A stretch of DNA of 64,000 nt from Streptomyces aurantiacus. Its GTDB lineage: Bacteria > Actinomycetota > Actinomycetes > Streptomycetales > Streptomycetaceae. The stretch lies in the NCBI RefSeq assembly GCF_001418335.1, contig NZ_LIPP01000110.1, positions 59,826 through 123,825 of the forward strand. The letters run 5' to 3'. This document shows positions 7,477-16,908 of the stretch, one piece after another. Within the stretch, counting starts at the first letter, position 1; each line of letters begins with the position of its first letter. Under the pieces are notes generated by a model that saw only the letters and a program-made list of their open reading frames with translations, was not told the DNA's origin and did no database searches. The position numbers and the translations under genes were made by a program.

Positions 7477-9390
7477 ATGCCGTCGCAAGGGAATCCCCTC
7501 AGAACCGCGCTCACCGCGGTCCTCACCGCCGCCGCGCTGCTCGCGCTGCCGGGCACCGGACACGCCCGGTCTGCCACCGAGCCCGGTGGGACCACCGGCG
7601 AGAGCACCGCATCCGAACCGTTCGAGCAACAGGTGCTCTTCAAAGCCTCCCAGGACCCCGGATACGCCTGCTTCCGGATTCCGGCGGTCGTGCGGACGGC
7701 GAAGGGCACGCTGCTGGCGTTCGCCGAGGGCCGGGTGAACGACTGCGGCGACGCCGGCGACATAGACATCGTGCTCAAGCGCTCCACCGACGGTGGCCGC
7801 ACCTGGGGCCCCCTCCAGATCGTCAACGAGGGCGCGGGCGACACCCACGGCAACCCCGCCCCGGTCGTGGACCGCCGGACCGGCCGGGTCGTACTGGCCG
7901 AGACGTACAACACAGGCCGCACGGACGGCGGCAACTGCGACGTCCCGTGCGACCGCACCCCGCACCTGCAGCACAGCGACGACGACGGCCGCACCTGGTC
8001 CGAGCCCCGCGACCTCAGCGACGAGATCCTGCCCGCGCACTGGAACTCCTGGTACGCGACCGGACCGGTGCACGGCATCCAGCTGACCGGCGGCCGGCAC
8101 CCGGGCCGGCTCGTGTTCGGCGTCAACACCGAGACGTGGGACGGCACTCGTGTCAGCGCCAACCATGCCGCGCTCGTCGTCAGCGACGACGGCGGCGACC
8201 ACTGGCGGATCGGCGCGACGGACTCGTGGCCGATCGCGCAGGACGGTACGTTCCGGCAGAAGCCGTCCGAGCTGACCGTGACCGAGCGTGCCGACGGAAC
8301 GGTCCTGGTCAGCGGACGCGAACAGGACGGCACCGATCCCGGCCACCGCACGCAGGCGTTCAGCGCCGACGGCGGCGACAGCTTCACCGCGCCGTTCCGT
8401 GCCCTCCCCGGCCTCTACGCGCCCCAGGTCCAGGGCGCCACGCTGCGCCTGGGCGACCGGCTGCTGCTGGCCTGCCCCGGCGACCCGGACCGCCGCCGCA
8501 CGATGCTGTTCCGCTCCTCCTACGACGGCGGACGCACCTGGGACAGCGTCGACCGGGGCACGGTGGTCACGACGGACTGGTCCGGCTACTCCGACCTGGT
8601 GGGCATCGACGCCGGCACGGCGGGCCTGCTGTACGAGGGCGGCGCCGTGGACGCCCGCGACGAGATCCGCTTCGCGCGCTTCACCGAGGACTGGCTGGCA
8701 CCGCGCCGCGGCCCGGACCCGACCACCCCCGACCTCGCTTCGCACGCGCCCGGCGCGGCGGTCCTCGGCGGCGCGCAGGAGACGGCCGGGGTGTCCGGCG
8801 GCGCCCTCGCGTTCGACGGCGCCGACGACGCCGTACGCCTGCCGTACCGGGCCGGACTGCCGCTCGGGACCAAGGACTTCACGGCGTCGCTGTGGTTCCG
8901 CTACTCGGCCACGACGGGCGAGCAGCCGTTGCTGTGGATGGGCGGGGTCGGCACCACCCAGCCGCAGGTATGGCTGCGCGGCGAGCCCGCCAGCGACCGG
9001 ATCCAGGGGCTGATCACCGTCCGGGACGGCGCGAGCGCCCCGCGGTCGGTGTCCGTGCGCACGGCCGGCGCGTACAACGACGGACGGTGGCACCATCTGG
9101 CGCTGCGCCGCGGCGCGGGCCGACTGACCCTGTCCGTCGACGGGACCGCGACCGGCACGGCGGACGTACCGGGATCGGTGAGCCGCAACTCGCCGTTCGG
9201 GGTGCACATCGGCCAGAAACTCGACAGCCGCGCCCACTTCACCGGCGCGATCGACGACGTCCGCGTGTACGACCGGGCGCTGAGCGACACCGAACTGACC
9301 GGTGTGCGCGCCTCGGACAAGGCGGTGCCCGGTGACACCGTCCTGTGGCTGCCCATGGACCGGGTGGACCGGGTGGGCGGCAGCCACTAA
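7477..9390 (+). CDS. Secreted sialidase (GH33-type) with C-terminal LamG-like domain
   Basis: The 637-residue protein has a signal peptide (about residues 1-30, ending in GHA), then a six-bladed sialidase propeller. The conserved FRIP is at residues 66-69, and there are five Asp-box motifs: STDGGRTW, SDDDGRTW, SDDGGDHW, SADGGDSF and SYDGGRTW. From about residue 430 a laminin-G-like/concanavalin fold follows (SLWFRYSATTGEQPLLWMGG, WHHLALRRGAGRLTLSVDG, FTGAIDDVRVYDRALSD), typical of glycan-binding modules. It should remove sialic acids or similar nonulosonates from extracellular glycans. The start ATG follows the fdh terminator by about 115 bases and begins a separate transcription unit. Confidence 0.9.
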   Translation: MPSQGNPLRTALTAVLTAAALLALPGTGHARSATEPGGTTGESTASEPFEQQVLFKASQDPGYACFRIPAVVRTAKGTLLAFAEGRVNDCGDAGDIDIVLKRSTDGGRTWGPLQIVNEGAGDTHGNPAPVVDRRTGRVVLAETYNTGRTDGGNCDVPCDRTPHLQHSDDDGRTWSEPRDLSDEILPAHWNSWYATGPVHGIQLTGGRHPGRLVFGVNTETWDGTRVSANHAALVVSDDGGDHWRIGATDSWPIAQDGTFRQKPSELTVTERADGTVLVSGREQDGTDPGHRTQAFSADGGDSFTAPFRALPGLYAPQVQGATLRLGDRLLLACPGDPDRRRTMLFRSSYDGGRTWDSVDRGTVVTTDWSGYSDLVGIDAGTAGLLYEGGAVDARDEIRFARFTEDWLAPRRGPDPTTPDLASHAPGAAVLGGAQETAGVSGGALAFDGADDAVRLPYRAGLPLGTKDFTASLWFRYSATTGEQPLLWMGGVGTTQPQVWLRGEPASDRIQGLITVRDGASAPRSVSVRTAGAYNDGRWHHLALRRGAGRLTLSVDGTATGTADVPGSVSRNSPFGVHIGQKLDSRAHFTGAIDDVRVYDRALSDTELTGVRASDKAVPGDTVLWLPMDRVDRVGGSH

Positions 9391-9400
9391 CGTCCCGGGC

Positions 9401-10651
9401 GTGCCCGCCGACGCACGAGCACGACAGCGCACGGGGACCGGTCTGGGGGTGTTGCTGGCCCTGGCCCTGGTCCTCGGGGCGGTGCTGCTCACCGCAGGGC
9501 CCGAGGGCGACAGCGGGAAGGACGCCTGCCGGGCCCGTACGGTCGCTTCCTGGGCCGCGGAACCGGACGTCACCGACGAGTTCGCGCGGTACGGGGACGA
9601 CGCCTCGCGGGCCGACGACTGGACCGGCGGCGACGGCACGCACTCGGTGCGGCTGCCGGACGGGCGGGTGCTCTGGCTGTTCTCGGACACGTACCTCGGC
9701 CAGGTGCACCGCCCGCCCAACCCGGCGGGCGAGTCCTACGCCTGGCGGGACACGACCGCGCCGCTGGTGCGCAACTCGGCCGTCGTCATGGAGGACGGGC
9801 GCCTGGACAGCACGCTTCCCGCGCCGCTGTTCGCGGACCCGGCGCCCGGGCAGTGGCGCTGGCCGGTGGCGGCGCGGGTCGAGCCCCGCTCCCCCGGCTC
9901 GTCCGAGCAGGTCGTGCGGGTCGTGCTGTGGACCCGTACGACCGGTGCGTATCCCTGGATCTACGGGGTGCCCGCCGCCACCGAGGTCGCCACGCTGTCG
10001 CTGCCCGGTCTGCGGCTCGAAGGCGTCACGCGCGTCCTCGACCAGCAGGGGGTCCCGGACCCGGCGCGGCGGGTGCTGTTCGGCACGACCGCGCTGACCC
10101 ACGACGAGGACTGGACGTACGTCTTCGGCGGTGACGACGCGCGGGCCGCCGCACAGCCGGCGTCGAAGGCGTACGTCGCGCGCGTGCCGCGGGGGCGGCT
10201 CGCGGACCCCGCCGCGTGGCGGTACTGGGACGGCGAACGGTGGACCATCCCCTCGCTCATGAAGCCCGTGCTGGGGGACGGCGCGCGCAAGGGGGTGGGC
10301 AGCGCGTTCACGGTCACTCGCGACGCGGGCACGTATGTCCTGTTCACGATGGCGGCGGGCGCCGAGGGGCTGACGGCCGTCACCTCGTACTGGGCGTGCT
10401 CGCCCACCGGACCCTGGCACGGACCAGGCAAGGTCTTCAGCCCGCCGCTGCCGGAGCGGCGGGCGGGCGTCGCGGCGTACAACCCGCAGGTCCATCCCGC
10501 GCTCGGCGCGGTCGGCCGGGGCGGGCTCGTGCTGAGCTACGACGTCAACTGGCTGGACGCCGGCGGTGGGGTGGCGGCGCAGGCGAACCTCAGTCGGAAC
10601 GTGTCCCTGTACCGACCGCGATTCGTGACGCTGCGGCTTGGCCCGGAGTGA
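9401..10651 (+). CDS. Membrane-anchored or secreted beta-propeller-like protein (DUF4185/DUF5005-like)
   Basis: The 416-residue product starts with a short basic region and one hydrophobic segment (GLGVLLALALVLGAVLLTAG), which is either an uncleaved signal anchor or a signal peptide. The rest has repeated motifs of a five-bladed glycosidase-like propeller: THSVRLPDGRVLWLFSDTYLG near the start, then RNSAVV, TYVFGGDD and SPTGPWHGPGKVF. GTG 9401 is chosen because it lies just beyond the sialidase stop; the frame is open further upstream but overlaps sialidase coding sequence. Placement ten bases after the sialidase suggests co-transcription and a joint extracellular carbohydrate role. The enzymatic activity is unknown. 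Confidence 0.7.
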   Translation: MPADARARQRTGTGLGVLLALALVLGAVLLTAGPEGDSGKDACRARTVASWAAEPDVTDEFARYGDDASRADDWTGGDGTHSVRLPDGRVLWLFSDTYLGQVHRPPNPAGESYAWRDTTAPLVRNSAVVMEDGRLDSTLPAPLFADPAPGQWRWPVAARVEPRSPGSSEQVVRVVLWTRTTGAYPWIYGVPAATEVATLSLPGLRLEGVTRVLDQQGVPDPARRVLFGTTALTHDEDWTYVFGGDDARAAAQPASKAYVARVPRGRLADPAAWRYWDGERWTIPSLMKPVLGDGARKGVGSAFTVTRDAGTYVLFTMAAGAEGLTAVTSYWACSPTGPWHGPGKVFSPPLPERRAGVAAYNPQVHPALGAVGRGGLVLSYDVNWLDAGGGVAAQANLSRNVSLYRPRFVTLRLGPE

Positions 10652-11636
10652 GGGACGAGGCCGGCTCCGGGTCGCGGGAGCGGCGTTTGGCGATGACCGC
10701 GCAGACCATGAGCTGCATCTGGTGGAAGAGCATCAGCGGCAGCACGGCCAGCGAGGCGTCGGCGCCGAAGAGCACGCTCGCCATGGGCAGTCCGGACGCC
10801 AGGGACTTCTTCGAGCCGGCGAACTGGATGGCGATACGGTCCTCCCGGCCGAACCGCAGGGCCTTGGAGCCGTACCAGGTCAGTGCCAGCATGACGGCGA
10901 GCAGTACCACCTCGACGGCGAGCAGACCGCCCAGGCGCTGCGGGCTGACCTGGTGCCAGACGCCCTCCACCATGCCTTCGCTGAAGGCGGTGTAGACGAC
11001 CAGCAGGATCGAGCCGCGGTCCACCAGGCCGAGGATCTTCCTGTGGCGCGCGATGAAGCCGCCTATCCAGCGGCGCAGCAACTGCCCGGCGAGGAACGGC
11101 GCGAGCAGCTGCAGCAGGATCTTGACGAGCGAGTCGGCCGAGAACCCGCCCCCGCTGCCGCCGAGGAGCACCGCGGCGAGCAGCGGGGTGAGCACGATGC
11201 CCACCAGGGAGGAGAAGGAGCCCGCGCAGATCGCCGCGGGCACGTTGCCGCGCGCCATGGAGGTGAAGGCGATGGAGGACTGGACCGTCGAGGGGACGAG
11301 GGTGAGGAAGAGCAGACCGGTGTAGAGGGAGTGGTCCAGGAACACCGGTTCCAGTCCGCGGGTCGCCAGGCCGAGCAGCGGGAACACCAGGAACGTGCTG
11401 GCCAGGACCGTGAGGTGCAACCGCCAGTGCCGTACGCCGTCCATCGCCTCGCGGGTGGACAGACGTGCCCCGTAGAGGAAGAAGAGGAAGGCGATCGCCG
11501 CGGTGGAGGCACCGGACGCGACCTCCGCGCCGGCGTCGCGGGCGGGCAGGAGAGCGGCGAGGCCCACCGTCCCGAGCAGCAGCAGGATGTACGGGTCTAT
11601 CGGCAGCCAGGACGGCCACTTCGGGCGGCGTTTCAC
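10590..11636 (-). CDS. Bile acid:sodium symporter family transporter (YfeH-like)
   Basis: The 348-residue membrane protein has about ten hydrophobic helices and family motifs such as LFFLYGARLS, LTLVPSTVQSSIAFTSMARGN (the conserved sodium-site region) and QFAGSKKSLASGLPMA. It belongs to the prokaryotic SLC10-like/YfeH group, whose substrates are mostly undefined organic anions. GTG 11636 is chosen over upstream in-frame codons because GGAG lies five bases before it and the protein then starts just before the first helix. Its 3' end overlaps the convergent propeller gene by 62 bases. It is divergent from a LysR regulator that probably controls it. Confidence 0.85.
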   Translation of the reverse strand: MKRRPKWPSWLPIDPYILLLLGTVGLAALLPARDAGAEVASGASTAAIAFLFFLYGARLSTREAMDGVRHWRLHLTVLASTFLVFPLLGLATRGLEPVFLDHSLYTGLLFLTLVPSTVQSSIAFTSMARGNVPAAICAGSFSSLVGIVLTPLLAAVLLGGSGGGFSADSLVKILLQLLAPFLAGQLLRRWIGGFIARHRKILGLVDRGSILLVVYTAFSEGMVEGVWHQVSPQRLGGLLAVEVVLLAVMLALTWYGSKALRFGREDRIAIQFAGSKKSLASGLPMASVLFGADASLAVLPLMLFHQMQLMVCAVIAKRRSRDPEPASSLTPGQAAASRIAVGTGTRSD

Positions 11637-11721
11637 GGTGCTCCGTTGCTGGGTCTCGCTGGGTCGTAGCAGATGGTTCGTGCCCTCTCCATCGTCCTCC
11701 TCGCGACCTTGATCGGGAATC

Positions 11722-11731
11722 CGGTATACCG
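11722..11731. promoter_or_regulatory. Candidate LysR operator between symporter and regulator genes
   Basis: CGGTATACCG is a perfect 10-base palindrome in the divergent intergenic region 11637-11768. Its position about 38 bases before the LysR start codon and 86 bases before the transporter start fits a site for the regulator encoded next to it. This is inferred from symmetry and location. Confidence 0.45.
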
Positions 11732-11768
11732 CTCTGACTGCCATCACGGAACGCGATAACCTTGGCTT

Positions 11769-12635
11769 GTGTACGACCCCTCCCAGCTACGCACCTTCCT
11801 CGCCGTGGCCCAGACGCTGAGCTTCACCCGGGCGGCCCGGCGGCTCGGGCTGCGGCAGTCCACGGTCAGCCAGCATGTGCGCCGCCTGGAGAACACCGCG
11901 GGGCGGCAGCTGTTCACCCGGGACACCCACTCCGTGGAGCTGACGGAGGACGGGGAGGCGATGCTCGGGTTCGCGCGCCGGATCCTGGAGGCGCACGAGC
12001 AGGCGGCGGCGTTCTTCACGGGGACACGGCTGCGCGGCCGGCTGCGGTTCGGCGCCTCGGAGGACTTCGTCCTCACCCGGCTGACCGAGATCCTGGAGGG
12101 TTTCCGCCACGACCATCCCGAGGTCGACCTGGAACTGACGGTCGAGCTCTCGGGCACCCTGCACGAGCGGCTGGCCGAGGGGAAGCTGGACCTGGTGCTG
12201 GCCAAGCGCCGCCCCGAGGACCCGCGGGGCGAACTGGTCTGGCACGACCACCTGGTCTGGATCGGTGCGGAACGCCTCCGGCTCGATCCCGACCGCCCGG
12301 TCCCGCTGATCGTGTTCCCGCCTCCGGGCATCACCCGGGCCCTGGCCCTGGAGGCCCTGGAGCGGCAGGGCAGGTCCTGGCGCGTCGCGTGCACGAGCGG
12401 CAGCCTCAACGGCCTCATCGCGGCGGCCCGCGCGGGGCTCGGCGTGATGGCCCACTCGCGGAGCCTGATCCCGCCGGGGCTCGTCCGCGTCCCCGACCGC
12501 GCGGGTCTGCCGGAGCTGGGCGAGGTGGAGTTCGTGCTGATCCACGGCAGGCGCCACACGGCGGCCCGGGGTGCGGCGGACGCGCTGGCGGCGTCGATCC
12601 TGTCGGCGGGCGACCGGCTGCACCGCGCCCGCTGA
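11769..12635 (+). CDS. LysR-family transcriptional regulator
   Basis: The 288-residue product has the N-terminal winged helix-turn-helix of LysR proteins (QLRTFLAVAQTLSFTRAARRLGLRQSTVSQHVRRLENTAG in two overlapping parts, residues 6-45) and a periplasmic-binding-like effector domain from about residue 90. It starts at GTG 11769 and is transcribed away from the YfeH-like transporter, the usual layout for a LysR protein controlling a neighbouring gene in response to a small organic ligand. The ligand cannot be deduced. Confidence 0.88.
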   Translation: MYDPSQLRTFLAVAQTLSFTRAARRLGLRQSTVSQHVRRLENTAGRQLFTRDTHSVELTEDGEAMLGFARRILEAHEQAAAFFTGTRLRGRLRFGASEDFVLTRLTEILEGFRHDHPEVDLELTVELSGTLHERLAEGKLDLVLAKRRPEDPRGELVWHDHLVWIGAERLRLDPDRPVPLIVFPPPGITRALALEALERQGRSWRVACTSGSLNGLIAAARAGLGVMAHSRSLIPPGLVRVPDRAGLPELGEVEFVLIHGRRHTAARGAADALAASILSAGDRLHRAR

Positions 12636-12870
12636 GGGTGTACCGGGGCTACGCCGAGGCGTCGTAAGCGGGTCGTACAGATTCCGTGGAGATTGCGGAA
12701 CCGAAACTTACGTCTGGGTAAGGATTCTGTCCCGGCCTTCCCCCTTGTGGCCGGATTTCAGGGGTTGACCTGTGCGTACGCCCGGCCCCGGGTCGGTTCG
12801 CCGCCCCTCCCGCGGCGGCTTCGGGTGGGGTAGCTTTCACCGCGCTGCGGAGCACCACAAGGAGCGGGGA

Positions 12871-14697
12871 TTGAGCGAGTTCACCAACCCTCCCCTGGCG
12901 TCGGCACCGCCGGTGGGCGGCCTGGCCGATGCCGTCTTCGAGTATGCCCAGGAGGATCCTCTCTACATCGCACTAGGCCGCAAGGACGAGCACGGCAGCT
13001 GGCGGGACGTGACCTCCGCCGAGTTCCGTGACGAGGTCCTCGCGCTGGCGAAGGGCCTGCTGGCGCACGGCGTCCGGTTCGGCGACCGGGTCGCGATCAT
13101 GTCCCGTACCCGGTACGAGTGGACGCTCTTCGACTACGCGCTGTGGTCGATCGGCGCCCAGGTCGTACCGATCTACCCCACCTCGTCGGCCGAGCAGGTC
13201 TTCTGGATGCTGCACGACGCGCAGGTGTCGGCGGCGATGGTGGAGCACGAGGACCACGCGATGACCATCGCCACGGTCATCGACCGGCTGCCGGCCCTGC
13301 ACCAGCTGTGGCAGCTCGACGTGGGCGCCGTGCAGGAGCTGTACGAGGCGGGCGGGCACATCGACGACGAGGTGGTGCACCGGCACCGGCGCGCGGTCAC
13401 CCCGGAGTCCACGGCGACGATCATCTACACGTCCGGCACCACCGGCCGCCCCAAGGGCTGTGTCCTCTCGCACGCCAACTTCATGTTCGAGACGGACACG
13501 GCGATCGGACGCTGGGAGCCGCTCTTCCACTCCAAGCGCGGCGACGAGGCGGCCACCCTGCTGTTCCTGCCGCTCGCGCACGTCTTCGGGCGGATGGTGC
13601 AGGTCGCGGCGATCCGGGGCAAGGTCAAGTTCGGCCATCAGCCGCAGCTCAACGCGGCGGCCCTGCTGCCCGACCTGGCGGCGTTCCAGCCGACGTTCTT
13701 CCTGGCCGTGCCGTACATCTTCGAGAAGGTCTTCAACGCCGCGCGGCGCAAGGCCGAACGGGAGGGCAGGGGCGGCCCGTTCGAGAAGGCCGTCGAGGTC
13801 GCGGTGCGGTACGCGGACGCGGTGGAGGCCAAGGCGTGGGACATCGGCCCCGGCCCTTCGACGGCGCTGCGCATGCAGCACCAGCTCTTCGACAAGCTCG
13901 TCTACTCGAAGATCCGTGCCGCGATGGGCGGGCGCGTGCGGCACGCGATGTCCGGCGGCTCCGCCATGGACCGGCGGCTCGGCCTGTTCTTCGCGGGCGC
14001 CGGCGTGCAGATCTACGAGGGATACGGGCTGACCGAGTCCACGGCCGCCGCGACCGCGAACCCGCCCGAGCTGACCCGGTACGGCTCCGTCGGCCAGCCC
14101 ATCCCGGGCACGACCGTGCACATCGCGGACGACGGCGAGATCTGGCTGCGCGGCGACAACGTGTTCCAGGGCTATCTCAACGACCCGAAGGCCACCGACG
14201 CGGCCCTGCACGACGGCTGGCTGGCCACCGGTGACCTCGGTTCGCTCGACGAGGACGGCTATCTCACCATCACCGGGCGCAAGAAGGAGATCCTGGTGAC
14301 CTCCGGCGGCAAGAGCGTCTCGCCGGGGGTGCTTGAGGAGCGGGTGCGTGACCATCCGCTGGTCGCGCAGTGCATCGTCGTCGGCAACGACAGGCCGTAC
14401 ATCGCGGCGCTCGTCACGCTCGACGGGGAGGCCGTCGAGCACTGGCTGCAGATGCGGGGCAAGCCCCAGCTCACCCCCTCGGAGCTGGTACGGGACCCCG
14501 ATCTGGAGACCGAGGTGCGGCGGGCCGTGGTCGCCGCGAACACGCTCGTCTCCCAGGCCGAGTCGATCCGCACCTTCCGGATACTGGCCCACCAGTTCAC
14601 CGAGGAACACGGCCTGCTGACGCCGTCCCTGAAGCTGAAGCGCAAGGCGATCGAGAACGCGTACGAGTCAGAGGTCGAGGCGCTGTACCGGGCGTAG
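12871..14697 (+). CDS. Long-chain acyl-CoA synthetase (FadD15-like AMP-forming ligase)
   Basis: The 608-residue enzyme activates fatty acids to acyl-CoA through an acyl-adenylate. It shows the adenylate-forming P-loop YTSGTTGRPKG, the motif GYGLTES, the hinge region ATGDLGSLDEDGYLTITGRKKE and a C-terminal catalytic lysine region (LTPSLKLKRKAIE). The start is assigned to TTG 12871, six to seven bases after AAGGAG; the longer in-frame version would add 33 residues of low-quality sequence. The 235-base gap before it holds no other gene. It is followed closely by a convergent regulator gene. Confidence 0.9.
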   Translation: MSEFTNPPLASAPPVGGLADAVFEYAQEDPLYIALGRKDEHGSWRDVTSAEFRDEVLALAKGLLAHGVRFGDRVAIMSRTRYEWTLFDYALWSIGAQVVPIYPTSSAEQVFWMLHDAQVSAAMVEHEDHAMTIATVIDRLPALHQLWQLDVGAVQELYEAGGHIDDEVVHRHRRAVTPESTATIIYTSGTTGRPKGCVLSHANFMFETDTAIGRWEPLFHSKRGDEAATLLFLPLAHVFGRMVQVAAIRGKVKFGHQPQLNAAALLPDLAAFQPTFFLAVPYIFEKVFNAARRKAEREGRGGPFEKAVEVAVRYADAVEAKAWDIGPGPSTALRMQHQLFDKLVYSKIRAAMGGRVRHAMSGGSAMDRRLGLFFAGAGVQIYEGYGLTESTAAATANPPELTRYGSVGQPIPGTTVHIADDGEIWLRGDNVFQGYLNDPKATDAALHDGWLATGDLGSLDEDGYLTITGRKKEILVTSGGKSVSPGVLEERVRDHPLVAQCIVVGNDRPYIAALVTLDGEAVEHWLQMRGKPQLTPSELVRDPDLETEVRRAVVAANTLVSQAESIRTFRILAHQFTEEHGLLTPSLKLKRKAIENAYESEVEALYRA

Positions 14698-14722
14698 TGG
14701 GGGGCTCCCCCTTCAAGGTCCT

Positions 14723-15589
14723 TCAGGACGCGGCCCCTTCGGTGGGCGCCCCCCTCAAGTGCGTGCCTATGACGGACAGCAGCTGCAGCTTCTCGTAGCT
14801 CTCGCTGCCGGGGACGGCGGTGTAGACGAGCAGGTACTGCGACTGGCCCGGGTCGACCAGCGTCTGGCAGGTCAGCTCCAGCGCGCCGACCTGCAGGTTG
14901 ACGAAGTGCTTCACCTCGTGGGGACGGACACCGACCTCGTGGTCGTCCCACACCTCCCGGAACTCCTCGCTGCGAGCGAGCAGCAGGTCGGCGAGGTGCG
15001 CCGCCCGGGACCCGGGACCCCGCAGCGTGACCACCCCCCGCAGTCCCGAGGCGAACATGCGCGTGAGGAACGGATGGTCCGCCGGAGCGTAGAGCTGCCG
15101 GGTGGCGGGGTCGGTGAACCATCGGTAGCCGAGGCTGCGGGCCGGGCCGCTGTAGACGGTCAGGTCGCCGGTGAGTGCGACGGCGAGCGGGGTCTGCCGC
15201 AGCGTCTCGCCGAGCTCGGTGACGATCTCCGCGGGCGTGTCGTGCAGGCGGTCGAAGATGCGCAGCATGCCGGGGCTGATGTACTCACCGGCCTCCCCTC
15301 GCACGGGCGGGTGGTGTCCGGCCAGCCGGAACAGGTGGTCGCGCTCGTCGAGGGAGAGATGCAGTCCCTGCGCGATGGAGGCGACCATCTGCTCGGAGGG
15401 CTGGGGTCCGCGCTCCCGCTCAAGGCGCGCGTAGTAGTCGGCCGACATGTGGCACAGCGAGGCCACCTCCTCCCGCCGTAGCCCGCTCGTCCTGCGGCGA
15501 CGCCCACGCGGCATGCCGACGTCCTCGGGTTGCAGCGACTCCCGGCGCAGCCGGAGGAACTCCGCAAGGCCGGTCCGGTCGATCACCAT
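14723..15589 (-). CDS. XRE-family regulator with MmyB-like ligand-binding domain
   Basis: The 288-residue protein has an N-terminal XRE helix-turn-helix ([29 protein letters not shown]) and a C-terminal PAS-like MmyB domain (from about residue 110, including [22 protein letters not shown] and [18 protein letters not shown]). Members of this class commonly repress a divergent short-chain dehydrogenase, and here the divergent gene is exactly that. ATG 15589 is preferred over the ATG two codons upstream (15595), because AGGAG then sits seven bases away rather than one. Confidence 0.87.
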   Translation of the reverse strand: MVIDRTGLAEFLRLRRESLQPEDVGMPRGRRRRTSGLRREEVASLCHMSADYYARLERERGPQPSEQMVASIAQGLHLSLDERDHLFRLAGHHPPVRGEAGEYISPGMLRIFDRLHDTPAEIVTELGETLRQTPLAVALTGDLTVYSGPARSLGYRWFTDPATRQLYAPADHPFLTRMFASGLRGVVTLRGPGSRAAHLADLLLARSEEFREVWDDHEVGVRPHEVKHFVNLQVGALELTCQTLVDPGQSQYLLVYTAVPGSESYEKLQLLSVIGTHLRGAPTEGAAS

Positions 15590-15773
15590 GGGCATCTCCT
15601 TTACTCGTGCACCTTTCTACCGGCCGCGCACCCGCGTATCCACGGCCTGTCGATCCCCCTTTGCGACCACCGGCCCGAGCCTCGCCTTCCTTGTCAGGGG
15701 ATCGGTCGGTCCTGGATATCACCGTCGTCGTCCGCGATGTTGGTGGCAAAGCCCAGTTTCCAGGAGTGAACAC

Positions 15774-16715
15774 ATGCCACGCACACCCATCGACCTCACT
15801 GTTCCCGACCTGTCCGGCCGGCGCGCTGTCGTCACCGGGGCCAGCGACGGAATGGGGCTCGGCATCGCGACGCGGCTCGCCGCGGCCGGGGCCGAGGTCG
15901 TCATGCCCGTCCGTAATCCGCGCAAGGGCGAGGCCGCGCTCGCCACGATCCGGCAACGGGTTCCCGGCGCGAAGGTGTCGCTGCGCGACCTCGACCTGTC
16001 CTCGCTCACCTCCGTCGCGGCCCTCGGCCGGACCCTGCTGGACGAGGGCCTGCCCCTTCACCTGCTGATCAACAACGCCGGTGTCATGACCCCGCCCAAC
16101 CTGCAGCGGACCGCCGACGGGTTCGAGCTTCAGTTCGGCACGAACCACCTCGGGCACTTCGCCCTGGCGGCCCGCCTGCTGCCGCTGCTGCGCGCCGGCC
16201 AGGCACGGGTGACCTCGCAGGTCAGCGTCGCAGCGAGGCGGGGTTCCATCAACTGGGACGACCTGGGCTGGGAACGCTCCTACGACGGCATGAAGGCATA
16301 CAGCCAGTCGAAGATCGCGTTCGGGCTCTTCGGCCTCGAACTCGACCGGCGCAGCCAGGCCGAGGGCTGGGGCATCACGAGCAACCTCTCCCACCCGGGG
16401 GTCGCTCCGACGAGCCTGCTCGCCGCCCGCCCCGAGGTCGGACGCGCCGCGGACACCAGGAGCGTGCGCCTGATCCGTGCCCTGTCGGCCCGCGGCATCC
16501 TCGTCGGGACCGTGGAGAGCGCGCAGCTGCCCGCCCTCTACGCCGCCACCTCCCCCGACGCCCGGCGCGGCGGCTTCTACGGACCCAGCGGGCCCGGCCA
16601 CCTGGGCGGCCCGCCCGCAGAGCAGAAGCTCTATGCCCCCTTGCGCGGGGCCGAGGAGGCGGAGCGCGTCTGGCAGGTCTCCGAAGACCTGGTCGGCGTT
16701 CGGTTCCAGGGGTAG
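15774..16715 (+). CDS. Short-chain dehydrogenase/reductase
   Basis: The 313-residue SDR oxidoreductase has the nucleotide motif TGASDGMG near residue 21, NNAG in the middle, the catalytic YSQSK (YxxxK) and a preceding serine region SQVSVAAR. It resembles the retinol-dehydrogenase-like SDRs often paired with MmyB-type regulators in actinobacteria. CAGGAG precedes the ATG. It is divergent from the XRE regulator at 14723-15589, which probably controls it. The substrate is unknown. Confidence 0.88.
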   Translation: MPRTPIDLTVPDLSGRRAVVTGASDGMGLGIATRLAAAGAEVVMPVRNPRKGEAALATIRQRVPGAKVSLRDLDLSSLTSVAALGRTLLDEGLPLHLLINNAGVMTPPNLQRTADGFELQFGTNHLGHFALAARLLPLLRAGQARVTSQVSVAARRGSINWDDLGWERSYDGMKAYSQSKIAFGLFGLELDRRSQAEGWGITSNLSHPGVAPTSLLAARPEVGRAADTRSVRLIRALSARGILVGTVESAQLPALYAATSPDARRGGFYGPSGPGHLGGPPAEQKLYAPLRGAEEAERVWQVSEDLVGVRFQG

Positions 16716-16908
16716 TCGGGCACGGCCCGCGGACCTCCTCCCGACGAGGTGCACGCCACCGACGGGCGCGGGACGCGTACCCGGGCACATCAGCGGGTAC
16801 CTTCCGGCCGAACTCTCCTTCGACCGCGTACGCACGGGAAAGGAATGCGCGACAGCCCGTGATCGTTCACGATGGAGTACCACCCGCCGACCTAAGGATC
16901 GAGAGCTC

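Noticed and set aside
6646..9720. Long minus-strand frame over fdhD and the sialidase gene
   Set aside because: Same GC-shadow effect; the plus-strand proteins have clear families and codon pattern.
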